A stretch of DNA of 64,000 nt. Origin: Klenkia marina (GTDB lineage Bacteria > Actinomycetota > Actinomycetes > Mycobacteriales > Geodermatophilaceae). The stretch's first letter is position 1, and every line of letters begins with the position of its first letter. A program made the position numbers and the translations under genes. Below the pieces are notes generated by a model, which was not told the DNA's origin, ran no database searches, and saw only the letters and a list, made by a program, of their open reading frames with translations. The stretch is from contig NZ_FMUH01000002.1 in the NCBI RefSeq assembly GCF_900101025.1, positions 62,001 to 126,000 on the forward strand. The letters are read 5' to 3'. Shown piece after piece: positions 25,526 to 32,939 of this stretch.

Positions 25526-27280
25526 TCACACCGCCGGGGCAGGTTCCACGTGGAACGGGTCGCTGACCCGGCGCGACCGCGTCCAGCCCGAGAGCGAGAC
25601 GGCCAGCACCGACATGAGCACCAGGGCCGCGGTGGGGGCCAGCACCGCCCAGGGTGCACGCTCGACGTAGGGCATGCCCTCGGCCAGCAGCAACCCCCAC
25701 TCCGGGGTGGGCGGGGTCGGCCCCAGCCCCAGGAAGCCGAGCGCGGCCAGCGCCAGCGCGATGCCCGGCAGCCGGAGCACCGCGTTGCGGGTGACCGGGC
25801 CCAGGACGGCGGGGACGACGTGCCGCCAGGTCGCCGCGATCGGCCCCACGCCGAGCACCGGCAGCAGGCGCACGTGCGCCGACGCCCGCACCTCCGTGGT
25901 CGCGGCCGCGACGTGCGCGGCGACCGGCGCCCAGCTGACCAGTGCGACGGCCACCGCCGCACCCGCCAGCGAGGACCCGGCCACCGCCGCGACCAGCACG
26001 CCGACGATCACCGGCGGCGCGGCGTTGGCCACCTCCACCGGCCCGACCGACGCCCGGGGCGCCAGCCCGACGAGCAGCCCGACCAGCAGGCTGGCCGCGG
26101 TCACCAGGACGGCGGTGCCCACGGTGTCGACCGCGCCGTGCGCCACCCGGGCCAGCAGGTCGCGGCCGCTGGCGTCGGCGCCGAACGGCAGTGCCCAGCT
26201 CGGCGGGGCCAGGCGGGCGTGTGCCGACGTCAGCGGATCCCGGCCGACGCCGGCCACCACGGTGCCGGCCAGCAGGGCCAGGCAGGCCGCGGGCAGCACC
26301 CGGTCCCGCCGCCCCCAGGTGCGCACGGGCTCGGCGACCGGCACGGTGCCGGTGCGCACGGCCCGGCCGAGCAGCAGCACGCGCAGCGCGCCTGCCGCGG
26401 TGCCGAGCACCGCCGAGATGCCGAGCAGCACCAGCACCGCGGCCTGCAGGGCCGGCAGGTCCTGGGACTCGGCGGCCCCGAGCGTGAGCCTGCCGAGCCC
26501 GGGGACGGCGAACACCTGCTCGACGGCGACGGCGCCCCCGGTCAGCCCGACCAGCACCAGGGCCACCTGGGTGGTGAGCGCGGGCAGGGTGCGCCGCAGC
26601 AGGGCGCGCACCAGCTGGGCCGGCGAGGCCCCGGACACCTGCCAGGCCAGCACCCACCGCTCGGTGGCCGCCGCGGTGACCGCGTCGGCCAGCAGCCTGC
26701 CGACCAGCCCGCCGGCCGGCAGGCCGAGGGCCAGGGCGGGCAGCACGGCCGAGGGGAGGCCGGTCCAGCCGTAGGGCGGGAACCAGCCCAGCCAGACCGC
26801 GCCGACCACCAGCAGCACCGACGCCAGCAGGAACTCCGGCAGGGCCACCAGGGCGGCCCCGCCGACACCGGAGGGCCGGCCCGGTTCGCCGCGCACCGCC
26901 CGGCGGAGCGCGGGCGCGCACAGCACCGCGGTGACCGGCACCGCCACCACGAGCGCGAGGCCCATGAGGGTCAGCGAGACGCCCAGCGCGGCGAGGACCC
27001 CCGGGCCGACCGGTGTCCCCGAGACCCACGACGTCCCGAGGTCGCCCCGCAGCACCCCGCCCAGCCACGACCGCAGCAGGGCCGACGGGCCCTGGTCGAG
27101 CCCGAGGTCGGCGCGGATCGCGGCCAGCGCCTCCGGGGTGGCCTCCTGCTCGGCCGACCGGGCGCGCAGCACCGACAGCTCGGGGCTGCGCCCGGACAGC
27201 CAGGGCAGGACGCCGATCAGCGCCACCACCCCGGCCAGCGAGAGCAGTCGCGACGCGGTCACGCCCAGCCGGCCGGCCAC
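25526..27280 (-). CDS. fused ABC transporter permease (DppB-DppC type in one chain)
   Basis: A 584-residue protein joining two dipeptide/nickel-type permease domains. The N-terminal half (about 1-300) has the DppB features: an N-terminal helix, then DLGLDQGPSALLRSWLGGVLRGDLG, split here across about 64-88, and an LPALTTQVALVL membrane stretch. The C-terminal half (about 330-575) has the DppC features FGADASGRDLLARVAHGA and the VLGVGPIAATWRHVVP ATPase loop. One chain therefore supplies both membrane subunits. GTG 27280 is one base after the binding-protein stop. A perfect parS-like site lies in its last codons. Confidence 0.85.
   Translation of the reverse strand: MAGRLGVTASRLLSLAGVVALIGVLPWLSGRSPELSVLRARSAEQEATPEALAAIRADLGLDQGPSALLRSWLGGVLRGDLGTSWVSGTPVGPGVLAALGVSLTLMGLALVVAVPVTAVLCAPALRRAVRGEPGRPSGVGGAALVALPEFLLASVLLVVGAVWLGWFPPYGWTGLPSAVLPALALGLPAGGLVGRLLADAVTAAATERWVLAWQVSGASPAQLVRALLRRTLPALTTQVALVLVGLTGGAVAVEQVFAVPGLGRLTLGAAESQDLPALQAAVLVLLGISAVLGTAAGALRVLLLGRAVRTGTVPVAEPVRTWGRRDRVLPAACLALLAGTVVAGVGRDPLTSAHARLAPPSWALPFGADASGRDLLARVAHGAVDTVGTAVLVTAASLLVGLLVGLAPRASVGPVEVANAAPPVIVGVLVAAVAGSSLAGAAVAVALVSWAPVAAHVAAATTEVRASAHVRLLPVLGVGPIAATWRHVVPAVLGPVTRNAVLRLPGIALALAALGFLGLGPTPPTPEWGLLLAEGMPYVERAPWAVLAPTAALVLMSVLAVSLSGWTRSRRVSDPFHVEPAPAV
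25543..25556. other. parS-like centromere site 2 (perfect palindrome)
   Basis: GTTCCACGTGGAAC is a perfect 14-base palindrome equal to a known ParB-site variant. It lies in the 3' end of the fused permease gene (codons for FHVE) and uses the Glu codon GAA, rare in this DNA. Confidence 0.6.
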
Positions 27281-27281
27281 C

Positions 27282-28799
27282 TCAGTCCTCGACCGAGGTC
27301 TCGGCGGTGATGAGGACGCGCTCGCGGGGGTCGCGGGCGGCGCCGCCGACGCCGGCCTGCTCGCCCTGGACGACGCGCTCGTGCAGCATCGGCACCGCGG
27401 CCCCCGTGGCCAGCACCGCCGCCTCGGCCTCGAGCACCAGCGCACGGCGCTCGGGGCCGGCCGGGGCCGCAGCCGCCGCCTGCAGCGCGGCGTCGACGGC
27501 CGGGTCGCAGAGCTGGCTGATGTTGAACGACCCGGCGCAGGAGAAGTCGCTGGTCAGGTAGGCGACCGGGTCGCCGGAGTCGAGCACGGTCGCCCGGGAC
27601 AGGATGAACGCGTCGAAGGCGCCGGCCAGGGCGTCGGCCTCGATGAAGGAGTACTCGCGGACGTCCTGGGTGACCGTGAACCCGACGGCCTCCAGCTGCT
27701 GCTGCACCAGCACGGCGACCTCGGGCAGCTCGGCCCGGTCGGTGAAGGTGCCCAGCGTGATCGGGGTGCCCGCGGGCACGGTGCCGGCGGCGGGCAGGTC
27801 GAGCTCGCCGCGGCCCTCGGCCGCCCAGGGCAGCGCCGGCCCGAGCAGCCCCTCGGCGACGTCGGCCCGGCCCTCGTAGACGTTCTCCACGACGGTGGCG
27901 CGGGCGATGGCGTCGCGGGCGGCGGCACGGATCGCCGGGTCGGCGAAGGGACCGCTCGCGGTGTTCAGGTACAGGGTGTTGGTGCGCGGCATGGGCACCT
28001 CGTGGATCAGCTCGGGGTCCAGCAGCGCAGCCTGGGAGACCGGGATGGCCTCGACGACGTCCGCCGTCCCGGTGCGCAGGGCCGCCCCGCGGGCCGTGCC
28101 GTCGGGCACGAAGTCGACGTCGATGCCGCTGGCCGCGGCCGGCTCGCCCCAGTAGCCGTCGAAGCGGTCGAGGGTGGCGCCGGACGTGCCGTCGACGTCG
28201 ACCAGCTCGAAGGGGCCCGTGCCGGTGCCGATCGGGCTCACCGTGCCGTCCTCGGCGTAGGCGGACGCGGCGAGGACGGCCAGCTGCGGGCTGGACAGGC
28301 GCTGCGGCACCAGCGGGTCGGCCACGGCGGTGGTGACCACCACCTCGTCGCCCTCGGCGACCGCGGTCAGCTCGACGCCGTCGAGGATGCGCGGCTTCGG
28401 CGAGGCCTGGGTGGCCGCGGTCAGCGAGGCGGCGGCCTGCTCGGCGGTGAGGTCGGTGCCGTCGTGGAACCGGACGTCGGGCCGGACCGTGAAGCGCCAG
28501 GTGAGGTCGCCGGCCCGGGTCCACCCGGTGGCCAGCGCGGGCTGGGCCTCGCCGTCCTCGTCGAGCACGACCAGGGTCTCGGCGGTGCTCCAGCGCGACA
28601 GCTTGAACGCGTCGTCCGACAGCGGCGAGAGGCCTGACCGCGGCGGCTGCAGCATGGCCAGCGAGATCCGGCCGTCGTCGGCGGCGGCCGGGTCGGCGGC
28701 GGTGCTGAAGCAGCCGCTCAGCAGCAGTGCGGCGGTGGTGCCCAGCACGCCGGCGCGCAGCAGCGGACGGCGGGTGGGGGTGGTGCGGACGGCCTTCAT
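27282..28799 (-). CDS. ABC transporter family 5 substrate-binding lipoprotein (peptide/nickel type)
   Basis: A 505-residue SBP_bac_5 protein. The Arg-rich signal peptide (TRRPLLRAGVLGTTAALLL) ends in the lipobox LSGC. The family pattern W-R-F-T-V-R-P-D-V-R-F-H-D-G-T-D-L-T-A lies near residues 95-113. The class binds peptides, nickel chelates, metallophores or glycosides. I prefer ATG 28799, which has GAGGAG nine bases upstream, over GTG 28805, which is only three bases from it. Genes for two ATPases precede it and the fused permease follows after one base. Confidence 0.9.
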   Translation of the reverse strand: MKAVRTTPTRRPLLRAGVLGTTAALLLSGCFSTAADPAAADDGRISLAMLQPPRSGLSPLSDDAFKLSRWSTAETLVVLDEDGEAQPALATGWTRAGDLTWRFTVRPDVRFHDGTDLTAEQAAASLTAATQASPKPRILDGVELTAVAEGDEVVVTTAVADPLVPQRLSSPQLAVLAASAYAEDGTVSPIGTGTGPFELVDVDGTSGATLDRFDGYWGEPAAASGIDVDFVPDGTARGAALRTGTADVVEAIPVSQAALLDPELIHEVPMPRTNTLYLNTASGPFADPAIRAAARDAIARATVVENVYEGRADVAEGLLGPALPWAAEGRGELDLPAAGTVPAGTPITLGTFTDRAELPEVAVLVQQQLEAVGFTVTQDVREYSFIEADALAGAFDAFILSRATVLDSGDPVAYLTSDFSCAGSFNISQLCDPAVDAALQAAAAAPAGPERRALVLEAEAAVLATGAAVPMLHERVVQGEQAGVGGAARDPRERVLITAETSVED

Positions 28800-28831
28800 C
28801 GACACGTGCTCCTCGGGTTGGTGGCGGGGGA

Positions 28832-29617
28832 TCAGGCCGGCAGGCGCGGGACCGCGGCGACGAGGGCGCGCGTGGCCGGGTGGTGCGGGTCGGCGAGCAG
28901 CGCGTCGGTGGCGCGGTCCTCGACGACGGCGCCGTCGTCGAGCACCACCGTGCGCGGGCAGAGCCGGGCGACGACCGACAGGTCGTGCGAGACCAGGAGG
29001 AGCGCGAGCCCGCCGTCGGCGGACAGCTCGCCGAGCAGCTCGACGACCTGCCGGCGGACGGCGAGGTCGAGGCCGCTGACCGGCTCGTCGGCCAGCAGCA
29101 CCTCGGGTGCCGGGGCGAGGGCACGGGCCAGGGCGACCCGCTGGGCCTGCCCGCCGGACAGCTCACCGGGTCGTCGGTCGGTGAGCCCGGGGTCCAGCCG
29201 CACGCGCTGCAGCGCGGTGGCGACGGCCGCGCGGTGGTCACCGGGGACGGCGAGGGCCCGCAGGGGCTCGGCGACCAGCGCGCCGACGGTCATGCGGGGG
29301 TCGAGGGTGCTGGCCGGGTCCTGCGGCACGTACTGCACGCGCCGGCGGAACCAGCGCAGCCCGGCCGGGCGGCCGTGTCGCACGGGGCGCCCGTCGCAGT
29401 GCACCGTGCCGGCGTCGGGGGTGTCGAGGGCGAGCAGGCAGCGCAGCAGCGTCGACTTGCCCGACCCCGAGCTGCCGACCAGGGCCAGCCGCTCCCCGGG
29501 GGCCAGCTGCAGGTCGACGCCGCGCAGCGCCCGGTGTCGCTCCCGCCGGGCCCACGGGTGGGGCCGGGTCCCGGCGTAGGTGCGCTCGAGACCGGTCGCC
29601 GCCAGGACCGCGCTCAC
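28832..29617 (-). CDS. ABC transporter ATP-binding protein (DppF type)
   Basis: A 261-residue ATPase. Walker A is GSSGSGKST, the Q loop is in YVPQDPASTLDP, the signature is LSGGQAQRVAL, Walker B is VLLADEPVSGLD and the switch His is in LVSHDLS. The RRERHRALRGVDL opening is typical of the second ATPase of peptide importers. Its GTG overlaps the preceding ATPase stop by four bases, so the two ATPases are coupled and probably form a heterodimer. Confidence 0.9.
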   Translation of the reverse strand: MSAVLAATGLERTYAGTRPHPWARRERHRALRGVDLQLAPGERLALVGSSGSGKSTLLRCLLALDTPDAGTVHCDGRPVRHGRPAGLRWFRRRVQYVPQDPASTLDPRMTVGALVAEPLRALAVPGDHRAAVATALQRVRLDPGLTDRRPGELSGGQAQRVALARALAPAPEVLLADEPVSGLDLAVRRQVVELLGELSADGGLALLLVSHDLSVVARLCPRTVVLDDGAVVEDRATDALLADPHHPATRALVAAVPRLPA

Positions 29618-30396
29618 GCGGCGGCCCGGGCGGCGGTGACCAGCTCGCGCAGGTGGTCCGACGACGGCGCGCCGATCAGCTCCTCGACCGGGCCCTGCTC
29701 GACGACCCGGCCCCCGCACAGCACCACGACCCGGTCGCAGAGCGCCGCGGACACCGCGATGTCGTGGGTGACGAACAGCAGGGCTGTGCCGCGGGTGTGC
29801 TCGCGGAGCACGTCGACGACCTGCGCCTGCGTGACCAGGTCGAGCGCGGTGGTCGGCTCGTCGGCGACCAGCAGGCCGGCACGGGCGGCCAGCGCGATCG
29901 CGGTGCAGACCCGTTGCCGTTGCCCGCCGGAGAGCTCGCCGGGCACGCTGCGCAGCACCCGCTCGGCGTCGGCGAGGCCCACCGCCTCGAGCAGCTCGAC
30001 CGCCCGCGCCCGGACGGCGGACCCCCGCAGGCCGGCGCGCCGGCGCAGCGGGGTGGCCAGCTGGGCGCCCACGGTGACCAGCGGGTTGAGCGCGGCCAGC
30101 GGGTCCTGGGCGATCGCGGCGACCCGGGTGGCCGGGGTCCGCCGGGCGGCCGGGACGCCGAGCACCTCCTCGCCGGCCACCCGCACCGACCCGGTGGCGA
30201 CGGCCCCGGCGGGCAGGCGGCCGAGCACGGCGCCGGCGGTGAGCGACTTGCCCGACCCGGAGGCGCCGACCAGGGCGGTGCGTGACCCGGCCGGGACGAC
30301 GAGGTCGACGCCGCGCAGCAGCCGGGTGCCGCCCACCGACACGGCGAGGTCCTCGACCTCCAGCGCGGACGCCGCCGTATCGCTACCGGTAATCAT
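29614..30396 (-). CDS. ABC transporter ATP-binding protein (DppD type), first gene of the importer operon
   Basis: A 260-residue ATPase with Walker A GASGSGKS, Q loop IAQDPLAALNP, signature LSGGQRQRV, Walker B LLVADEPTTALD and switch FVTHDI. ATG 30396 has no Shine-Dalgarno but has TAGTTT seven bases upstream, so the mRNA is probably leaderless. The frame is open far upstream but loses homology there. A palindrome-like, AT-rich metal-box candidate covers the start codon. Order in the operon is ATPase, ATPase, binding protein, fused permease. Confidence 0.9.
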   Translation of the reverse strand: MITGSDTAASALEVEDLAVSVGGTRLLRGVDLVVPAGSRTALVGASGSGKSLTAGAVLGRLPAGAVATGSVRVAGEEVLGVPAARRTPATRVAAIAQDPLAALNPLVTVGAQLATPLRRRAGLRGSAVRARAVELLEAVGLADAERVLRSVPGELSGGQRQRVCTAIALAARAGLLVADEPTTALDLVTQAQVVDVLREHTRGTALLFVTHDIAVSAALCDRVVVLCGGRVVEQGPVEELIGAPSSDHLRELVTAARAAA

Positions 30397-30409
30397 TGTC
30401 AAGAAACTA
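30379..30409 (-). promoter_or_regulatory. leaderless promoter with possible metalloregulator box
   Basis: On the minus strand TAGTTT (30409-30404) is the -10 box. TTGACAATGATTACCGGTA follows over the start codon: TGACAATGATT resembles one half of Fur/Zur-type boxes, and TACCGGTA is a perfect 8-base palindrome within a wider, 7-of-9 matched repeat. Such AT-rich sequence is unusual here. The regulator identity is a guess. Confidence 0.35.
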
Positions 30410-30505
30410 GAGGACGGGCCGACCCAGCTCGCACGCGGGGTCCGGGCCGGCCCGGGTGGGACGGCTCTCGTTGCTGCACCCACCCGGGCAGGGCACCATC
30501 GGGCC

Positions 30506-32347
30506 GTGCCTGGTGACGGAGGACCGCCGCCGGGCGACCCGGCCGCGCAGCGGGCGCTCCGGTCGGTGCTCGGGCCCGGATCCCTCACGCCGGTCCGGCA
30601 GCTGTTCGTCGAGACCGACTGGGCGGCCACGGCGATCGGCGCCCCCGACACCTGGGCGCCCACCCTGCGCGCGGCGATCAGCACCGCGATGAACAGCCGG
30701 TTCGCCATGCTGGTCATGGCCGGGCCCGAGCTGGTGATGGTCTACAACGACGCCTACGCCCCGCTCATGGGCGGGCTGCACCCGGCCCTCGGCCGCCCGC
30801 TGCCCGAGGTCTGGGCCGACGAGTGGCCGCTGCTCGCCCCGCTCGTCGACGCGGTGCGCGACGACCGCGTGGCCAACCGGTTCAGCGATTTCTTCCTCGT
30901 CACCACGCGCAACGGCTTCCCCGAGGAGGCCTACTTCACCTACTCCTACAGCCCGTTGCTGGATCCCGACGACCAGGTCGTCGGGGTGCTGAACACCGTC
31001 ATCGAGACCACCGAGCAGGTGCTGGCCACCCGGCGGCTGCACCTCGCCCAGCGCCTGGGCCAGGTAGGTGCCGGGCGGCACGCCGACCTCGGTGCGGCCG
31101 CCGCCGCGGCGGTCGACGTCCTGGCCGACCACCGGGCCGACGTCCCGTTCGCCGGGGTGTTCCTGCTCGCCGACCCCGACGACCCGACCAGCCCCCTGGT
31201 GGCGGCCGCCGGTTACGGCCTGGGTGCCCTGCTCGGCGCGGAGACCACCCCCGCCGCCCAGCAGTGGCTGCGCCGCGCCCTGGACGACCGGGTGCGGCGC
31301 ACCCACGACGTCGACGGCACCTGGGGCCCGGTCGACGACGCCCCGGTCGGCGTCGGTGGCGGCCGGGTGCGCACGGCGGTCACCCTGCCCCTCGCCCCCG
31401 TCGGCCGGTCGGCGCCGGTCGGCGTCCTCGTGCTGGGGCTCAGCCCGCACCTGCCCGGCCAGGTCGACGACCCCTTCCACGACCTGGTCGCGCACCAGGT
31501 CGTGGTGGTGCTGGGCGCCACGCTCACCCACCTCGCCGACCTGGCGGCGTCGGCGGCCAGTCGGTCGCTGGCGGAGGCGCTGCAGCGCAGCCTGCTCACC
31601 GACCCGGTCGAGCCCGACCACCTCGAGATCGTCACCCGCTACCGCCCGGCGACCACCGAGGCGGCCATCGGCGGCGACTGGTACGACGCCTTCCTGTGCG
31701 CCGACGGCAGCACCTGGCTGGTCGTGGGCGACGTCGCCGGGCACGACCAGACGGCCGCGGCCACGATGGCCCAGGTGCGCAACCTGCTGCGCGGCATCGC
31801 CTACGGCGAGCCGGCCTCGCCGGCGCAGGTGCTCACGCGGCTGGACCGGGCCATGACCGGTCTGGGCGTGGGCACCCTGACCTCGGTGGTGGCCATCCGG
31901 GTGGAGCAGGACGCCGAGCAGGCCCGCGCCGGTCTCCGCCGGCTCCGGTGGTCCAACGCCGGCCACCCGCCGCTCGTGCTGCTGCCCCGCGGCGGTGCCC
32001 GCGCGCGGGTGCTGTCGGCCCCCGTGGACCGCATCCTCGGCGCCGACCCGACCGCGGCCCGGCACGACCACGAGGTCGACCTGGACCCCGGCGACGGCGT
32101 GCTGCTCTACACCGACGGCTTGGTCGAGCGGCGCTCGGCCGACCTCGACGAGGGCGTCGAGTGGCTGCTCGGCGCGGTCTCGGACCTGGCCGACCGCCCG
32201 GTGGCCCACCTGTGCGACCGGCTGCTCGAGCTGGTCTCCCACCACGCCGAGGACGACGTCGCGATGCTGGCCCTGCGCGCGCACCCCGAGGACCGCCCGC
32301 GCCCGCCCGAGGCCGGGCAGGAGGACGTGCCCGCCCTCCTGCCCTGA
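30506..32347 (+). CDS. PAS-GAF-PP2C (SpoIIE/RsbU-type) serine phosphatase
   Basis: A 613-residue soluble signalling phosphatase. A PAS-like domain (about 35-170, with MVYNDAYAPLMGG and FTYSYSPLLDPDDQVVGVL) is followed by a GAF-like sensor (about 190-345). The PP2C domain (about 365-600) keeps the metal Asp residues in GGDWYDAF, GDVAGHD and EDDVAML, so it should be active. Such enzymes dephosphorylate anti-sigma-factor antagonists in partner-switching stress control. CACCAT lies six bases before GTG 30506 and no Shine-Dalgarno is seen, favouring this start. It converges on an anti-sigma kinase gene ten bases away. Confidence 0.9.
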   Translation: MPGDGGPPPGDPAAQRALRSVLGPGSLTPVRQLFVETDWAATAIGAPDTWAPTLRAAISTAMNSRFAMLVMAGPELVMVYNDAYAPLMGGLHPALGRPLPEVWADEWPLLAPLVDAVRDDRVANRFSDFFLVTTRNGFPEEAYFTYSYSPLLDPDDQVVGVLNTVIETTEQVLATRRLHLAQRLGQVGAGRHADLGAAAAAAVDVLADHRADVPFAGVFLLADPDDPTSPLVAAAGYGLGALLGAETTPAAQQWLRRALDDRVRRTHDVDGTWGPVDDAPVGVGGGRVRTAVTLPLAPVGRSAPVGVLVLGLSPHLPGQVDDPFHDLVAHQVVVVLGATLTHLADLAASAASRSLAEALQRSLLTDPVEPDHLEIVTRYRPATTEAAIGGDWYDAFLCADGSTWLVVGDVAGHDQTAAATMAQVRNLLRGIAYGEPASPAQVLTRLDRAMTGLGVGTLTSVVAIRVEQDAEQARAGLRRLRWSNAGHPPLVLLPRGGARARVLSAPVDRILGADPTAARHDHEVDLDPGDGVLLYTDGLVERRSADLDEGVEWLLGAVSDLADRPVAHLCDRLLELVSHHAEDDVAMLALRAHPEDRPRPPEAGQEDVPALLP

Positions 32348-32356
32348 CCCGGGCGG

Positions 32357-32821
32357 TCAGGCCTGCAGGGGGAGCAGGGCCCAGACCCGCTTCGTGCCGC
32401 CGTCGGGCCACCAGCCGTGCGCGCTGGCGTACGTCGCGATGATGATCAGGCCCAGGCCGCCGTCGACCGGGTCGCGGGTCGGGTCAGGGGTGGGCGCCCG
32501 CTCGGCCGCCCGGTCGGTGACCATCAGCAGGTAGGTGCCCGGGGTGCCGGTCGTGGCCAGCGCCAGGGCCACCGGTGGGTTGCCGTGCCGCACGCCGTTG
32601 GAGGTCAGCTCGTCGGCGGCCAGCAGGATGCGCTCGGCGACCTCGTCGAGGGCGCCGCCGCCCTCGGTGTGCCCGGCCGCACGCAGGTGGTCGCGCAGGT
32701 CGGTGCGGGCCGGCGCGAGGTCGCGGATGCCGGTGAGGTCGTGCGACCAGACCACGGTGTGCTCGGGCGGCGGCAGCACGGGCCAGCTGGGGCCGTGGGC
32801 GGGGGGCGGGGAGCTGCTCAT
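32357..32821 (-). CDS. anti-sigma-type ATP-binding protein (HATPase, RsbW-like)
   Basis: A 154-residue GHKL ATPase fold protein. The N box is AADELTSNGVRHG (about 67-79), with the Mg-binding Asn, and the G box is DGGLGLIII (about 121-129). RsbW/SpoIIAB-type kinases bind a sigma factor and phosphorylate a STAS antagonist. It lies between two PP2C phosphatase genes, one with a STAS domain, which makes it the natural kinase of this partner-switching set. The client sigma factor gene is not in the window. Confidence 0.85.
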   Translation of the reverse strand: MSSSPPPAHGPSWPVLPPPEHTVVWSHDLTGIRDLAPARTDLRDHLRAAGHTEGGGALDEVAERILLAADELTSNGVRHGNPPVALALATTGTPGTYLLMVTDRAAERAPTPDPTRDPVDGGLGLIIIATYASAHGWWPDGGTKRVWALLPLQA

Positions 32822-32939
32822 GCCGCCGGCTGCTCGACGACTGCAGGTGTGGGCACGAGGGGGACTTCCAGACGACGGGGGCGGGCGACCTGGGGGGACT
32901 GCCCGGCGGCGCGCTCGCTCAATCCTGGCACCGGGGTGA

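Noticed and set aside
24623-27310. An 895-codon plus-strand open frame
   Set aside because: It is antisense to the TSUP and fused permease genes and has shadow-like Arg/Gln/His/Gly composition with no domain.
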